Of a stretch of 64,000 nucleotides of DNA, positions 37,089 to 49,943 are shown in pieces (the first letter of the stretch is position 1; each line of letters opens with the position of its first letter). The DNA is taken from NCBI RefSeq assembly GCF_000002425.4, contig NC_037275.1, positions 14,907,889-14,971,888 of the forward strand, in the 5' to 3' direction. Source of the DNA: Physcomitrium patens. Its lineage: Eukaryota; Streptophyta; Bryopsida; Funariales; Funariaceae. A program made the translations under genes and the position numbers. A model generated the notes under the pieces. The model made no database searches, was not told the DNA's origin, and was given only the letters and a program-made list of their open reading frames with translations.

Positions 37089-38194
37089 CTGACGTCATCA
37101 AACCAAGTACCCTCTGTACCATTGGGACAACTAGGATCATTTTCTAATCCTACATGGAACAAGCATAGTAGGTATATACCAATGGAAACATCCAATATGC
37201 CGGATGGAGGTGCAAGAAGACCACTTCATTGTTTTTGTTGCAAATAGATTGGGTATTATGCCAGTGAATTTCTCAATCTCAGAGGTAGTGACGATTATGC
37301 ACCTGTGTGTATAAATTGCAAGCAGTTGGGACATATCGGCAATGTAATGCTCCGTTCAATTTCAATAATCGAGATCAGCAGATCCAAAGCTTAAGAAAAA
37401 TAAAAGAGATAAATCAAGGTCTTTAAGATTCACCAATTCATCGGATAGCAGTAGTTCAAGCTGTCCTTACAAGAAGTCAGCAAAAGAAAAAATGACCAAT
37501 TCAACATTTGGGTGATCCTGAAGCGAAGGGCCAATTGAGTCCTATTATGGAGATATTCAATCCAGGTCTTGACATGGGCCCCTTACTTAGTATAAGATCT
37601 GAATCGATTGTGCACCTTAATGAAGTACCGATTACAGAGGCTTCGGTTTCATGTCGAGTTATTCCATTCTCTACATAATTTTAAAAAATATCCTTTCCAT
37701 TGAAAGATCTTCTTGAGGGCACGAATTCCAAGAAAGCTTTGTCTACTATTCCAATTCCGAGTCAAGGACGAAAGAATATCTTATCTCACGGAGTTAAACT
37801 CAAATCAATGAAAATGAAGAGGGCATTGAGAATCACCTTAAATATGGAATCCTATAATATTTTGAAGGGTCTGGATGCTATTCGGTTTTTTATTTCTATG
37901 AAGCAACTTCAAGCGATCGCACCAAAGTACCGTTCTACATTGAATTCATTGTTAACATGGCATAGGCAACGCAATAAGGAAGTTTGTGAAGTCAGTTTGG
38001 ACCTTGATCCAAGTGCACTAACTATCGATGTTTTGATTGACAGTGTTATGATCTCGGTTGTTTAGGTGGATGGTGGTTCCAGCGTCAATTTAATGAACGC
38101 TGATACAATGGATGCTTTAGATTTGGAAAACTTAGTACCTACAACATTGGTGTTAAGGATGGCATATCATAGTCAAGTTAAACCAATGAATATT
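37089..38194 (+). pseudogene. B3 gag knuckle and protease remnant
   Basis: The gag end with two Cys-rich knuckle-like stretches lies at about 37200-37350. It is followed at 37700-38065 by an open piece with RALRITLNMESYNILKGLDA, matching the - strand copies at 42828-43208 and 39816-40103. Next comes a retropepsin-like VDGGSSVNLMN at about 38067. It is broken and ends at an inverted LTR. Confidence 0.75.
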
Positions 38195-38775
38195 TGTTGT
38201 TCTCATTGTGTTCTAGCTTCAGTATACCAAAATAATTGAACTAATAAAGGTAGGTCCGAACACGGGGAAAGATTGATTATATGAATTGAGTTTGTTAGTG
38301 TCACAATTGATTATATTTTGGCTATCTGAAATCAAGTATCAAACTACAAAATACCAAGGCTTACTAATTTCATCTTAATTCAACCCATAATCCACTCTAC
38401 GATTATCAATTCAACAATACTTCTCTCAATCATAATTCTTCATAAGCAAATAATAAAGAAGACAAAGAGGTAGTACTAAGCTTACTGTGGCTTATGACTC
38501 TCACAGTCTGGCCTCTGGTTTACAACTCTCACAATCTGGCCCCCAACTTATGACTCTCACAGTCTGACCCTCCACTTACAATTCTCACAGTCTAGCCCTC
38601 GACTTACAATTCTTACAGTTTGGCTCTCGGCTTACAACTCTCACAATCTGGCCCTCGGCTTATGACTCTCACAGTTTGGTTCTCAGCTTACGACTCTCAA
38701 CCTATTTATCCTACCAAAAAGATGATCCGTTGGCCAGCAGATTTCAAAGGTTATAACCCTTTGAATTCTTATCCA
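38195..38775 (-). repeat. Family B-like LTR in inverted orientation after B3
   Basis: Begins TGTTGTTCTCATTGTG at 38195 and matches the reverse complement of 34492-35263, so B3 gag-protease lies between LTRs pointing at each other. It contains the 28-bp minisatellite at 38491-38700. The right edge, at about 38775, is where third-ORF homology on the + strand begins. Confidence 0.75.
38491..38700. repeat. 28-bp minisatellite inside an LTR
   Basis: Seven full 28-bp units and a partial eighth, with unit pattern CTTACGACTCTCACAGTCTG plus GCCCTCGG. Each unit differs at a few positions. Other family B LTRs have one or two copies of the same motif at the equivalent place (about 25640, 34705, 41146 and 54060). 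Confidence 0.93.
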
Positions 38776-38779
38776 ATGC

Positions 38780-39056
38780 ACATCCAAAGTACCATTTTCT
38801 TATATTTCTTGTATTTTCGAATGTAATAGTTCTAATTAAGAGTTAACAGTGACGAGCCGGTCACAAGTATCGATTGAAGATGTTCCACAATGAATGAGTT
38901 AGTAGCAGGAGCAATTGAAACTTCAGGATGTCCAGATCTTGAAACTCGAGGCTCAAGTCAGTGAATTGGGAAAGTATATTAAAGATCTCTCAAATTAGTT
39001 GAGAAAGGAGTCAATGGACAGGCTAGAAGAAGACAAAGAAGATTTGCAATTGGATT
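38780..39056 (+). pseudogene. Fragment of family B third ORF, + strand
   Basis: This matches the reverse complement of 41500-41800 and part of 26100-26250, including GTCACAAGTATCGATTGAAG and AGATCTTGAAACT. Here it runs on the + strand and ends at about 39056, where - strand B pol-like sequence starts. It is broken. Confidence 0.65.
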
Positions 39057-40596
39057 AAGTCGATGTTGTCTTTGGTGTACTGGTGTAGCGTTCTCTTCCA
39101 ATATAATTCGATGCTTACAAACTTCAGTTGGAATTCCTTTCAAATCCATATATGACTATGCAAAAGTAGTTTTATGCATTAAAAAGTAATCCATCCAAAT
39201 TTCTTTCTCCTTGCCTTTTATATTGTCATAAATCTGAATGATCTAGAGAGCCTCCCTTGTACCTAAATTAATTGGTTGACATCATAGAATTTTAGTAGTC
39301 TCTGGAATAATGTTCTACTCAATTTCATAATCTCATATAAAATCTGACACATTAGAACTTTCTAACTCCAGTTCAATAGTACTAACGTGATTAATATCCT
39401 GTCTATTCATCCAATATGCAATCATATGATCAGAATTGTCAATAACATTGAGAGGAACTAAGTATTCTTCTGGTCCCTTGTACTAGTAGTTTATTCTAGT
39501 GTAATTGACAACTTGCCTTGTATTAGCATAAATTGAGGCAGGTACATCAATTTCTTCTTTTGTAGATTCATCTTCACAATCCAACGTGAATTCTAAACTA
39601 CCACTTAAGCTTCTCTGTGATATTGGATAGGGTACATTTGAAGCATAATTTTATCATTACGTTTTCCAACTGTCAATGTACCACGGCTCTAGTCATTTTG
39701 AACTTTAGCTTGATACAACCACGATCGCCCCAATAAAATTAGATATGACAATATAGAGCTTCGTAATTGGAAAATAATATAATCAATTTTGTAAGTAATC
39801 CCCGCAATTACTGTATCAATACTTCATAGAGATCGTGGGCTGTATGGTGTCCAAATCTTTTGGAATATCATATGATTCTGTATTAGTGGTAATTTCTAAT
39901 GTCCGTTTCTTCTTCCCATTCCTAGACATCGACGCAGATAAATTGGTTTTTTCTATATTAGAAATTAATAGAGCTATTGGAACTGAATTTGACGGAGCTT
40001 CTAAAATCGATTCTTTCAACGGATAAGGTTGTTCTCCCAATTGGGTTGATATTGGTTCTTTGGAATTCATGCCTCTTAGACAATCTTTCAACGGAAAGGA
40101 CATTTCTCAAAATTATCTAGTAAACGAAACAACTCGACATGGAATCAAAGCCTTTGTAATTGGTACCTCATTAAGGTGCACAACCGATTCAGATCTTATA
40201 CTGAATAAGGGATCCATGCCAGGACTTAGATTGAATGTCTCCGTAATTGGGTTCAATTGGCCCTTCGCTTCAGGATCACCTAAATATTGAATTGGTCATT
40301 TTTTCTTTTGTTGACTTCTTGTAAGGATAGCTTGGACTACTTCTACCTGATGAATTGGTGAATCTTAAAGACCTTGATTTATCTCCTCCATTTTTCTCCA
40401 TAATGACCAATTTATTTGCAATGGAAACAACAAAGTGGTCTTCTTGTACTCCCATCTGACATATTGGGTGTCTCTATCGATATATACCTACTAGGCTTGT
40501 TCCATGTAGGGTTAGAAAATGATCGTAATTGTCCCGGTGGTACGGAGGGTACTTGGTTTGATGACACCGATAGAGCATATTATTGATACCTCTTGT
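39057..40596 (-). pseudogene. B4: truncated family B RT-protease-gag remnant
   Basis: On the - strand, RT N-terminal sequence (39057-39300) is followed rightwards by a protease-region piece with RTLEITTNTESYDIPKDLDT (39816-40103) and gag-end sequence (40140-40590). It collides at about 40597 with the LTR of B2 and at 39057 with inverted third-ORF sequence, so both ends are cut. It is broken. Confidence 0.7.
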
Positions 40597-41385
40597 GATA
40601 GCTCGTTTTACTTATTCTAAATTAATCTAATGGGAATAAATCCATATAGGGGGATTCGAACACGAGAAATGACTAGTTGCTTAAGTGTTCACGTTAGGGT
40701 CACACAATCAATTACCTCCTGAATGTATCGTCTCTATTTCTAATATCTAAATACATAAAGAAACTATAATCTCCTCCTTCACCTTATCGGTCTCTTCCTT
40801 ACAACAATTCAATCATATCAATAACTACTATTTCTACTAATATATTCACCCTCATAATCTCCAACTGTAATATTGTGCCCTCACAACTTTCAACACACAA
40901 TTACCCTCATTCCAATCATTGGAATTCTTCACACAGAATTGCCATTCACATTACGGTGTTTCACACAAACAAAGACTCATTCTCTCTGCTAAACTACAAT
41001 CAGATTTCAGCATTCAATCTTTCTTCTTCTCATATAATACTAATCACATTTCCATTCCATAATTCACTTTACAATATTTAGAAACTCTCAATCCTCTCAT
41101 TCAAAGAAAATAACAAACAAAAGAAAAGAGGTAGCATCAAGCTTATCCCAGCTCACAACTATCACAGCGATGGCCCTCGGCTCATGACTATTACAATCTC
41201 GCACCTTAATTAACTACTACAACTCCTATATACTTTCCCCTGATTCTCCAGATTCTAATCGTAATTCTGTAATTAACCACTTTTAAGAACTAAATCACTC
41301 ATCTATCCTCTTCAATTTTCTATTATATGGACTATTAATATATTTTATCAATATCTTTCAAAAATGAATTAATATCTATTCTACA
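40597..41385 (-). repeat. Family B LTR (3' LTR of B2)
   Basis: Contains CGTTTTACTTATTCTAAATT near the start, AGGGGGATTCGAACACGAG, and ends ATCTATTCTACA at 41385, like 25848 and 54275. It is more diverged from the outer pair than they are from each other and has two copies of the motif amplified at 38491. Confidence 0.8.
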
Positions 41386-43879
41386 TAGCCCCACTCCTAT
41401 CTGTATAGTGTCCTTGCAAATACTCAATTGATACCTATCTAAAAATTATCTAACAAATCTCTACAAAAATTGCGATCCCTTTGGCCTTTCTAATTAATCA
41501 ATTGTCGTAGTATCTAATGTAGGTTCGACCAAATCTGATTCCAATTGCAAATCTTCTTCTTCTTCCTCCAGTCCATCGATTCTTTCTTCAATTGGTTTGA
41601 TAGATCTTCATTATACTCACACAATACACGGACTTGAACATCCAGTTTCAAGATCTGGACATCCTTCAATTCCAATTGTTGTTGCTATTGACTCATCCAT
41701 TTTAGAATATCTTCAATCGATACTTGTGACTGGCTCCTCACTGTTAATTCTTAACTGGAACTACTACTCTTGAAAATACAAGAAATACAAAAAAATGGCA
41801 CTCTAGTCAACCCAAAATAATACCACAAAATGACTTTAACTGGTGCCCCACTCCTATTCTTTTACCTAGTGGTGATAACGACAACATATTATCTATACTG
41901 TCCGTGAAAGATAATGGAAAGTAATCTTTTTTGGTAGCCGCATTAAACTTTCAAAAATCTTGACATATCTTGATTGTCCCATTCTTCTTCGGTACCATCA
42001 CGATTGGTGACACCCATGCACTATGCGGAACAGAATAAATAAAATCCACGTCTAGAAGTTTATCCAATTCTTCTTTCACTAAAAGTGAATATTTTGGATT
42101 AAGCTAGTATTGTCTTTGACAAACTAGCATAACACCCTCCTCTATAATAATCTGATGCTCATACACGTCAACTGGAATCCCTTTCAAATCTGCATACAAC
42201 CATGCAAAGGTAAATTTATGATGGACAAAAAACTGTTTTCAAGCATCCAATTCTGTACCGATAATACTGACATATATTTTAATTAGTTGTGGAGTTTTGT
42301 TGGTGCCCAAGTTAATAGATTGACACACACGGTCTTTAACAATCTCTGATTTAATTATCTTCTCTTGATCTGAATATCTTATATTATTCAACATATGGAA
42401 ACCACCCAAATCTAGTTCCAATGTGCTGACTCTATTGATTGTGGAATTGTTCATCCATTCGGCAATAGCATGATCCGAGTTAGTCGCATCTTCTTAATGC
42501 AGTAAATATTCGCCGAGACTTCCACATTGGTAGGCTACTGCTTTTGCTGTTGAAGTGTTTTGTCCTATCCCAAATTGTGGTGAACTTATAGCATCGTCAT
42601 CTTTTTCAATTGATTGACTCTCGTTGTTTGATGTAAATTTTGATTGTGGCAATTGAGATTCTCCATGATATTTTACCGCATACATCTGTAAAACAATCTG
42701 GTCACAGCCTTTTCCAATTGTCAATGTGCCTTGGTCCCAATCGTTCTTAGCTTTGGCTTGATAAAGCCAAGGTCTGCCTAATAAAATAAGATACGATAAC
42801 ATAGAACTCTGTAATCGAAATACAATATTACCATAGTAAGACTTGTACCCCTAGAATTAAAATACCATCAATTGATACATTGATTGTTGGTGCTCCCAGA
42901 TCTGGATTTAAGCTAACTTCATGAATTTCTTTAGTACGGGATCTTTGTTGTATTAGCGCTGAATTCAATGTAGATTGACATTTCGGTGCTACAGCCAAAA
43001 GTTGCTTCATTTTAATTGAAGGCTGTATAACATCCAAATCCTTCAAAATGTCGTAGGGTTCCATATTGAGAGTAATTTCCAATGCTCTTTTGTATTTCAT
43101 TGGTTTCAATTTTATTCCATGAGGTAAGATATTCTTCGGCCCTGGAAATGGAATTGGAACAGCAAGCAAGGCTTCTTTGGAATTTTTGCCCCCAAGAGGA
43201 TCTTTCAATAGATAGGACGTTTCTCAAAACTACGTAGAGATCGGAACTGCTTGAAATGGAACCGAAGCCTCTGTAATTGGGACGTCATTGGGTTGTGCCA
43301 CCGAGTCAGGTTTCATATTAGATAAGAGGCCCGTAACAGGACCTGGATTGCATGGTTCCCTAATTAGATCAACTTGGTCTTTTGCATCGGGATTATCCAG
43401 ATGTTGAATTGGTCCTTTTTCCTTTTGTTGACTCCCGATAAGAACGGCTTGGATACATTCCATCCAATTTACCGGAGAATTTCGAGGACCTCGATTTATC
43501 TCCTCAATTTTTCCTTGACTTTGGATTTGCTTATCCCGATTATTGAAATTGAACGGAGCATTACATTACTGATACGTATATCCCGACTGCTTGCAATTCC
43601 CACAAATTAGCATATAATCATCACTGGCTTTGGGATTGGGACATTCATTGGCATAATGACCAATCTGTTTGTAACGGAAACAACAAAGTGGTCTTCTTGC
43701 ACTCCCATCAGGTATATGAGTGCCTCCACAAGTATCTACTTACTAGGCTTATTCCCTGTAGGGTTAGAAAATGATCTTGGTTGTCTCATTGATATGGAGG
43801 GTACTTAATTCGTTGATGTCGGTAGAGTGATATTAACTGACCTTGAATATTGGCACTGAAATTGGCCACTGTTTCTAAC
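41386..43879 (-). pseudogene. B2 internal remnant with a large pol deletion
   Basis: Reading leftwards from the gag end: gag and knuckle region (43230-43879), protease region with LEITLNMEPYDILKDLDVIQ (42828-43208), and linker with LGRPWLYQAKAKNDWDQG (42494-42802). The RT N-terminus follows, with PKYSLLVKEELDKLLDVDFI- and AWVSPIV-like blocks (about 41900-42240). The sequence then passes directly to the linker and third-ORF tail (41500-41890), so most RT, RNase H and integrase sequence is missing. At 43879 it meets the family C LTR end. It is broken. Confidence 0.75.
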
Positions 43880-43953
43880 ATCCAAGATGACTAAATATTA
43901 ATAAATTATTTTTTATTTATATTTTCACCATATAGTCATGTTACAATACAACA

Positions 43954-46900
43954 TCCACCGCCTCTGAACCTGTGCATCTTCTAGTATGCACCCAAATAAC
44001 CTAGTTGTTGTTTGATTCATAATATGTTCTCCAAGTCTTTGTTGAAATCTTCTTCATCATTTTTGCTATCCAAGTCAATTTCATCTTCTTGTTGAGAAAT
44101 ATCTATGTCTTTACCAAGCTCTTCTATATTTAATTCTATGTATCTTTGTTTAAATATTTTTACTTGCTTCCTTGTAATTGATATTTTTAATCTTGTTCTA
44201 TCTAACTCCCGCAATGAATAAGTTGCATTATCATGAATAATTGTTACCACATACGGTCCAAACCATTATTTAGAAAACTTCCTTAAATTACTATGTTGAT
44301 TGTTCAAGCTACTATCATAGACCAAAATCCAATCACCTTCTTCAATTGCTTTAGGCTTCAATCGATGCTTCTTATCAAATCATCTCTTGTTTTGTAACCT
44401 CACTCTTTTTAACCTTTCCAATGCTATTTGCACATCTTCCAATCTTTGCTCTAATTGTTGAATTCTAATAGCTAGAAGTTCTTCTCTTGTCAATCCATCT
44501 TTCCATGGTAGCATACTCCAAGTAGGTACTTTTTTTTCAATTGACATAATTGGTTTTTGACCTGTCATAAGCTCAATAGGCATATATCATGTTATTGAGC
44601 TATGAATTGTTCGATCAGCCCATGATGCAAATGACAAAAGTCGTGGCCATTCTCTAACCTTCCTATTACAAGCTTTAATTAATGCTTTCACAATCCATAG
44701 GTGACCAAGTTCACTTTTTATATTTCCTTCAAGATTATAAGCAATAGTCAATGACAATTTAATTCCACATCTTTCAAAGAATTCACAAGCTTCTTCTGCA
44801 TTTAATTCTCCACAATCTGCTAAGATTTTTCCTACACATCTATAGTAAAAAATAACATCTTCAAGCAAAAATCTATAAATTCCTTCTGTAATTTTTGTTC
44901 TCAACGCTCTTCCTTCTACTTGATTTGATAAATCTTCACAAGTTAAGTCCAAAATCTCATTTGTCATAATCCGATTGGCATAACAACCAAATCAACAACC
45001 CATTTAAAATGAATAGCTAGAAAATATGTAGGATGAAGACCATCTCGATGCCGTATATTAGAATACGCTTGACAAATTTTACATGACTCTACAAATAAGA
45101 ACACATCTCGATACATATTTTTCTACCAATATCATTCTTTAAGTTTAATAAAAGTAGCCCAAATTCCTCTATGTCCTATCAATAAACTATTAAAAAACCT
45201 TTTTAATAATTTTTCATTCTCTTTCTTATTGCCGATCACTCTTTGTGGCATTCCAATTCCTTTCTTTGGTCTCTTCCATAAGAATCCTTTTTTGAAGCAA
45301 AAATCCATATGTTTTTTTTTCTTATCTGTTTAAATTTTTTTGTAGACCAATTTTTTTGCTTAGTCAAGGTATTCAAGTAATGACCAATATCCAATAATTC
45401 TCTTTCATAAAATTCTTGAAGAAATAGCTTGTCTTCTTTGTTAAGATTTGATATTGAATTGAATTTTGATCCAACATCATCAATGTCTTCAACCATTTTG
45501 TCTTCTCTTTTATATCTTGCTCGAGATAGCATGTTTACTACTAAATTGTCTTTTCTAGCAACATGTTTAAATTCCAGATTTAATGACTTAATATAAGCAA
45601 TCCATCTTAATATTGCAATATCCGGTATTGAACAATTAGTAATCATTCCAAGCAATGGCAAACAATCTATTTCAATTATTACTATTACACCAATCAAATA
45701 ATCCCTTTCAGCTTTCATAGCCGAAACAACTCTCCAAAGTTCTCTTTTGACTTACAAATATGCATGTTGATGAGTACTTAAAACTTTAGTTCCAAATCAA
45801 ACTAAAAATCTTTTTTCACTTGAATCATCTTGATCCACTGTCCATCCAATAACAATAGGATTAGTATCTATAGTAAGAATTACTTGTCTATTAAATTCAT
45901 AATCAATTCTTCTTAAAATTGGAGGTATCATCAATAACACCTTTAGCTTCTGCATTGCTTCAGTATGTTTTCTTTCTCATTTAAATTGATAACCCTTATG
46001 TAATAATTCATACAATGGATCTGCTACATGAGCATAATGAGGAATCCATATACAATAAAATACACAAGCTCCTAAAAACTTGCGTATTTTTGTTAAAGAG
46101 TCACATGAATCTTTCATCCTTCCAATTGCATCAACTTTGCTTGGATCTGGCTTTCTCCCATAAAACATACAGAAATGTCCATCAATAAGAGCTTCCTGCA
46201 CTCTAAATGTAGATTTTGCTCTTGAAAGTGTAAGATGAATCTCTTCAAGTCAAGTTAAAATCATTTCACAATCTTGTATATGATCAATAACATATTTGCA
46301 ACACACTCTCTCATCTAAAGTTTCATCTTTTTCTCCTTCTTTACATCCTTTGATAGGAACATTATCTAAAAAAGGCATAGTTTTTTCAGGAATGAAGTCT
46401 CTTAGTACCTTGTTCATCCTATTCATCACATGTGTAACTGAGTTAGTAGTATCTTGTAGGAGAGTACACATTTTAAATAATCGAAGTGGCATTTTCATTA
46501 TTGTTAGATCTCTATTTCCATGCGCAACTTGAAATTGATCATAACCTGAATATAAATCACCCATTGAATAAATTGTCCTTCCTTCAAACGCTTCTACAAA
46601 CTCATCTACTAAAGATCCTATATTTGTATTTCTTATATTTACTACATTCATTGAGTTCATATCTTGAATAAAACATAACGATCCATTTGTCTTAGGCACC
46701 ATAAATCAATGACTAGAATATGGAGCAAAAAAAGGCTCCAAAATTTTTATTCGCATCTTTTCTTTCAATAAATCCACCTATTTAGGTAAATGTGCCCTCG
46801 GCACGGGAATTAGCCTTAAGTTCTAAGGCACATGAGGTACTGTAAAGATAACCATAGGAGCAACAATATTAGGATCTACACATCCTATTTCACGAGTCCC

Positions 46901-47286
46901 AAAGTTAAATGATTTACCTTGTTTTGCAAGCATTTTTTAAAATATTCAATTTCTGTTGGAAATAAAGAACCATTACGTCCAATCTTTAATTCTTCAAAAG
47001 TCTCCTTTGTAAATTGATGTCCAATCTTCTTTAGATCTCTTAAACTCTCTTCTTTTGATGCTTCTTCTATTTGTTGCTTAGAATCTTCTAGTAAAGGTCG
47101 AGCAATAAATTTTATCTTTTTATCTATTACTTTATATTTTGTCTCTATAATAACTACTGGTACTTGACAAGATTCAAGTATAGAATAAACCTCTCTCGAA
47201 TGAATTTCCACAATCTTATCATTATTTCTTAATCCAATAGATGCAATTAATTCCATAGAATCCTCTAATCTATTTTCTTCATACAC
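43954..47286 (-). pseudogene. C2 pol remnant: RT, RNase H, integrase
   Basis: RT: KTNGSLCFIQDMNSMN, GRTIYSMGDLYSGYDQFQVA and a VMNRMNKVLRDFIPEKTMPF stretch (46250-46702), then the RT end with GRKPDPSKVDAIGRM (45977-46201). RNase H follows with KAERDYLIGVIVIIEIDCLP (45236-45718), integrase pieces (44380-44967) and a YSLRELDR module (44017-44250). An upstream piece at 46885-47286 is less clear. Domain order is Ty3/gypsy. The RT wording differs from families A and B and looks like a separate gypsy lineage. It is broken. Confidence 0.85.
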
Positions 47287-47825
47287 ACCTAAAATCCTCT
47301 CATTATCTTCTAATGTTCCTAACTTGCGTAATTTCCTTTCAGTACTATATAAACTTTTTATTTCTTCTCTTTTAAAATCATTGAATTTCTTATATATAAT
47401 ATTTCTATTCTCAAAAATATCAATAAAACTCGCATCAAAGGCACCTTCATCTTACGAGAGTACCTCTTCTTTTGTACCTCCATAATCTCGCTTTATAGTG
47501 GTACTTCTCCAAAATAATTATATCCTTTAACAACCCTTGGCAATGGTTTCTCCCTCAACCTATCTCAATTTCGTTCATGATTAGGAGGTATTGTTAGAAA
47601 TTATACAATTTTCCTTCCATCTTCACAACGTATCTTTATATAAGCAGAACCATTGTCAAGTACTTTTGTTTCCATCCATGTTGCCATAATATAAGGTTGT
47701 CCTAAAATCAATGGATAAGACATTGTATCTTGAACAAAGAAATGTTGTTCTATCGCAACATCTCCAATCTGAAATTTGACATCTGAACAAGCTCCATATA
47801 ATTCGCCTTGTGTGTTATCAACTAC

Positions 47826-48017
47826 TCATATTGCCCATCCATGTTCCATATCAATTGGCCATTTCCGCTTCTTATAAAGATCCTTAGATATAAGATTTAT
47901 TTCAGAACCATGGTCAACTAAAGCAACAATTGGTTCTTCTATATCTCCTACTTTCACCAATAGTTCAGTAGTTGCCCACACCCAATGTTTGTGAGTATAA
48001 TGGCTTGAAGCTTCCAT
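47826..48017 (-). pseudogene. C2 protease remnant
   Basis: The segment reads VALVDHGSEINLISKDLYKK, the retropepsin pattern of a catalytic Asp in a D-x-G-S-E context followed by hydrophobic positions. It sits between gag and RT as expected. It is broken. Confidence 0.7.
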
Positions 48018-48119
48018 TTTTTTATCACTATAATTTTTGAAGTATACTCATTGATTATATCCATTCTTTTCATTTGTTGATTGCTTATAACTATTATCAA
48101 CCTGTTCTTCATTTTTATA

Positions 48120-49874
48120 TTATATTACATCTATAGCATGACTCATTCCAGCTTCGTCCATTAATTGCCTCTTTCGCTTAATGCTATCAATGATAACATC
48201 ATAAAACTCCTTCTTTGTAATTCCCAAAATTTCTTTCAATGTGAATTCCACCTTAGCATCTAATATACGTTCTTTTAACACCCCTTCTAACTTTGTTGCT
48301 GCTTCGATATCAAAAAGTAACTTATAAGCAATTGATTTACTCATATCTTTTGTCTCCTTTATTTTTTCTTCCAATGATGCTGAAATATCCTTTATAGGTA
48401 ATTCTTGTGAAACTGCCTTGCGAGCTTTGTCTCCTCGAGTTTGCCTCTTAAAAGATTTTCCTTCTTTTGTTTTATATAAATTTCCTCGTCTCTTTTTTTC
48501 CATCAAAGCTTCATGTTGGTTTTTAGCAATATATGCATGAATTAAAAGAGACTCAACAGGATCTTTCCAACCTATTGAACCTCATATTGTAGCTACAGTC
48601 TTCAATAACGCTTCCCGAGGTATTTTCTCCTTTTGCATTGTAGAAATGGCAGAAGCCCAAAATTCACTAGTTTCTATACTTCCACCAAAGTCATCATCTA
48701 CTCTAGCATCATAACTTACATTTTCTCGTGATGCTACTCCATGTTCTGTTAAACAATCTTGAATCAATGCTCTCATACCTCCCTTGCCAAAATTAGTTTG
48801 AAAAAGATCCTTTGTATCCTTTAATACAATCTTTCCATCTTTCCAATAAATAATTCCTTGCTGTACCTTATTATTAAATTTGTTGCAATCCTTTCCCGTA
48901 TGTGAAGCATCATCACACCAAATACATCTTTGTACATACCCTTATTTTGAAACATTCTTCAAATTGTTTGTAGAAGTATTTTCTTCAAGTCTTGTCCATT
49001 TGACTTGAAGATCTCGCATTCCACATATAATTTCTTCAATCTCCATGTCTCCTTTCTTTAATAAAGATATCGAAGGTTGAACAATAAGCATTGTCGATCG
49101 TGTTGTATGTCATGGAATTTTAGGTGCTTATACTGCTTTTGGAATATTACTCCAATTCTTCTTCTATTTTTCTTTTTGCAAGCAAACCTACTGCATTTTC
49201 AATATTTTTCCACTTTATTGTCAATCCTTCATCTTCTTCTTTGTCTTCAAGAAGCAATTCCAATTTTCCTTGTAATTCTCCATCAGCAGCTTGAAGAAAT
49301 AATTCAACCTTGTTTGGCTCTAATGTCAATTTTTCTACCTTCGATAATTAAAAATATTGCCTCTCAGATTCTCTTAGTAGCTCTATTGCTTGTAAATTCT
49401 TATTAGTCCACTCAATCCATTCTAGAAATAATTTCTTAGTAACACAATCAGTGTCCTCTCAGAAATATTCATCTTTTAATGTATGTGAAAAAATCTCCCA
49501 TGAATTTTCGTAATGCTCCATAATTGATGTAATATGCTATCTTATCTCTGTTATTGTGGCAAGTCCAAATAATTCAACCATTTTTTTTCAAAAATCCAAT
49601 TTAATTCTATTTCCCAAATATAACTTAAATACTTTGAAATATCTCTTCCATCAAACTGGTCAATTTTATTGACCACTGCTTACAAAGCTTTGGTTGCTAA
49701 AGCTTCTTTGCGATCATTGCTTTGTTGTTGTTGCATAGATAATGATAAGGCTTGAAACATACTAGCAATGGATGGATCCATGTACATACCTTGTCCTTTA
49801 GAAGAAACTCCACCAGAAGCTCTACTTGAAGCTCCTCCTAAAGAACTTTCAAAATTTTTATTCTTGCTCTCCAT
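48120..49874 (-). pseudogene. C2 gag remnant
   Basis: The first open piece (49680-49874) starts MESKNKNFESSLGGASSRAS and includes a Gln run. It begins 70 bp inside the 5' LTR. A CCHC knuckle, CIWCDDASHTGKDC, lies near 48900, followed by basic and acidic segments to about 48120. The spacing and order fit gag-protease-RT. It is broken. Confidence 0.7.
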
Positions 49875-49912
49875 AAAATAAAATAAAAATAAATAAAATC
49901 GAATATCTTCGA

Positions 49913-49940
49913 CCTCAAGCTTTCACATCAGGTTCACCAC
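49913..49940 (-). other. Primer-site-like sequence of C2
   Basis: Read on the - strand, TGGTGAACCTGATGTGAAAG lies about four bases after the LTR end. It begins with TGG, as a site complementary to a tRNA CCA end should. I cannot name the tRNA. Confidence 0.45.
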
Positions 49941-49943
49941 TTA

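Noticed and set aside
38620-38826. Small open frame over the 28-bp minisatellite
   Set aside because: It overlaps LTR repeats and has no recognisable domain; it is explained by the repeat composition.
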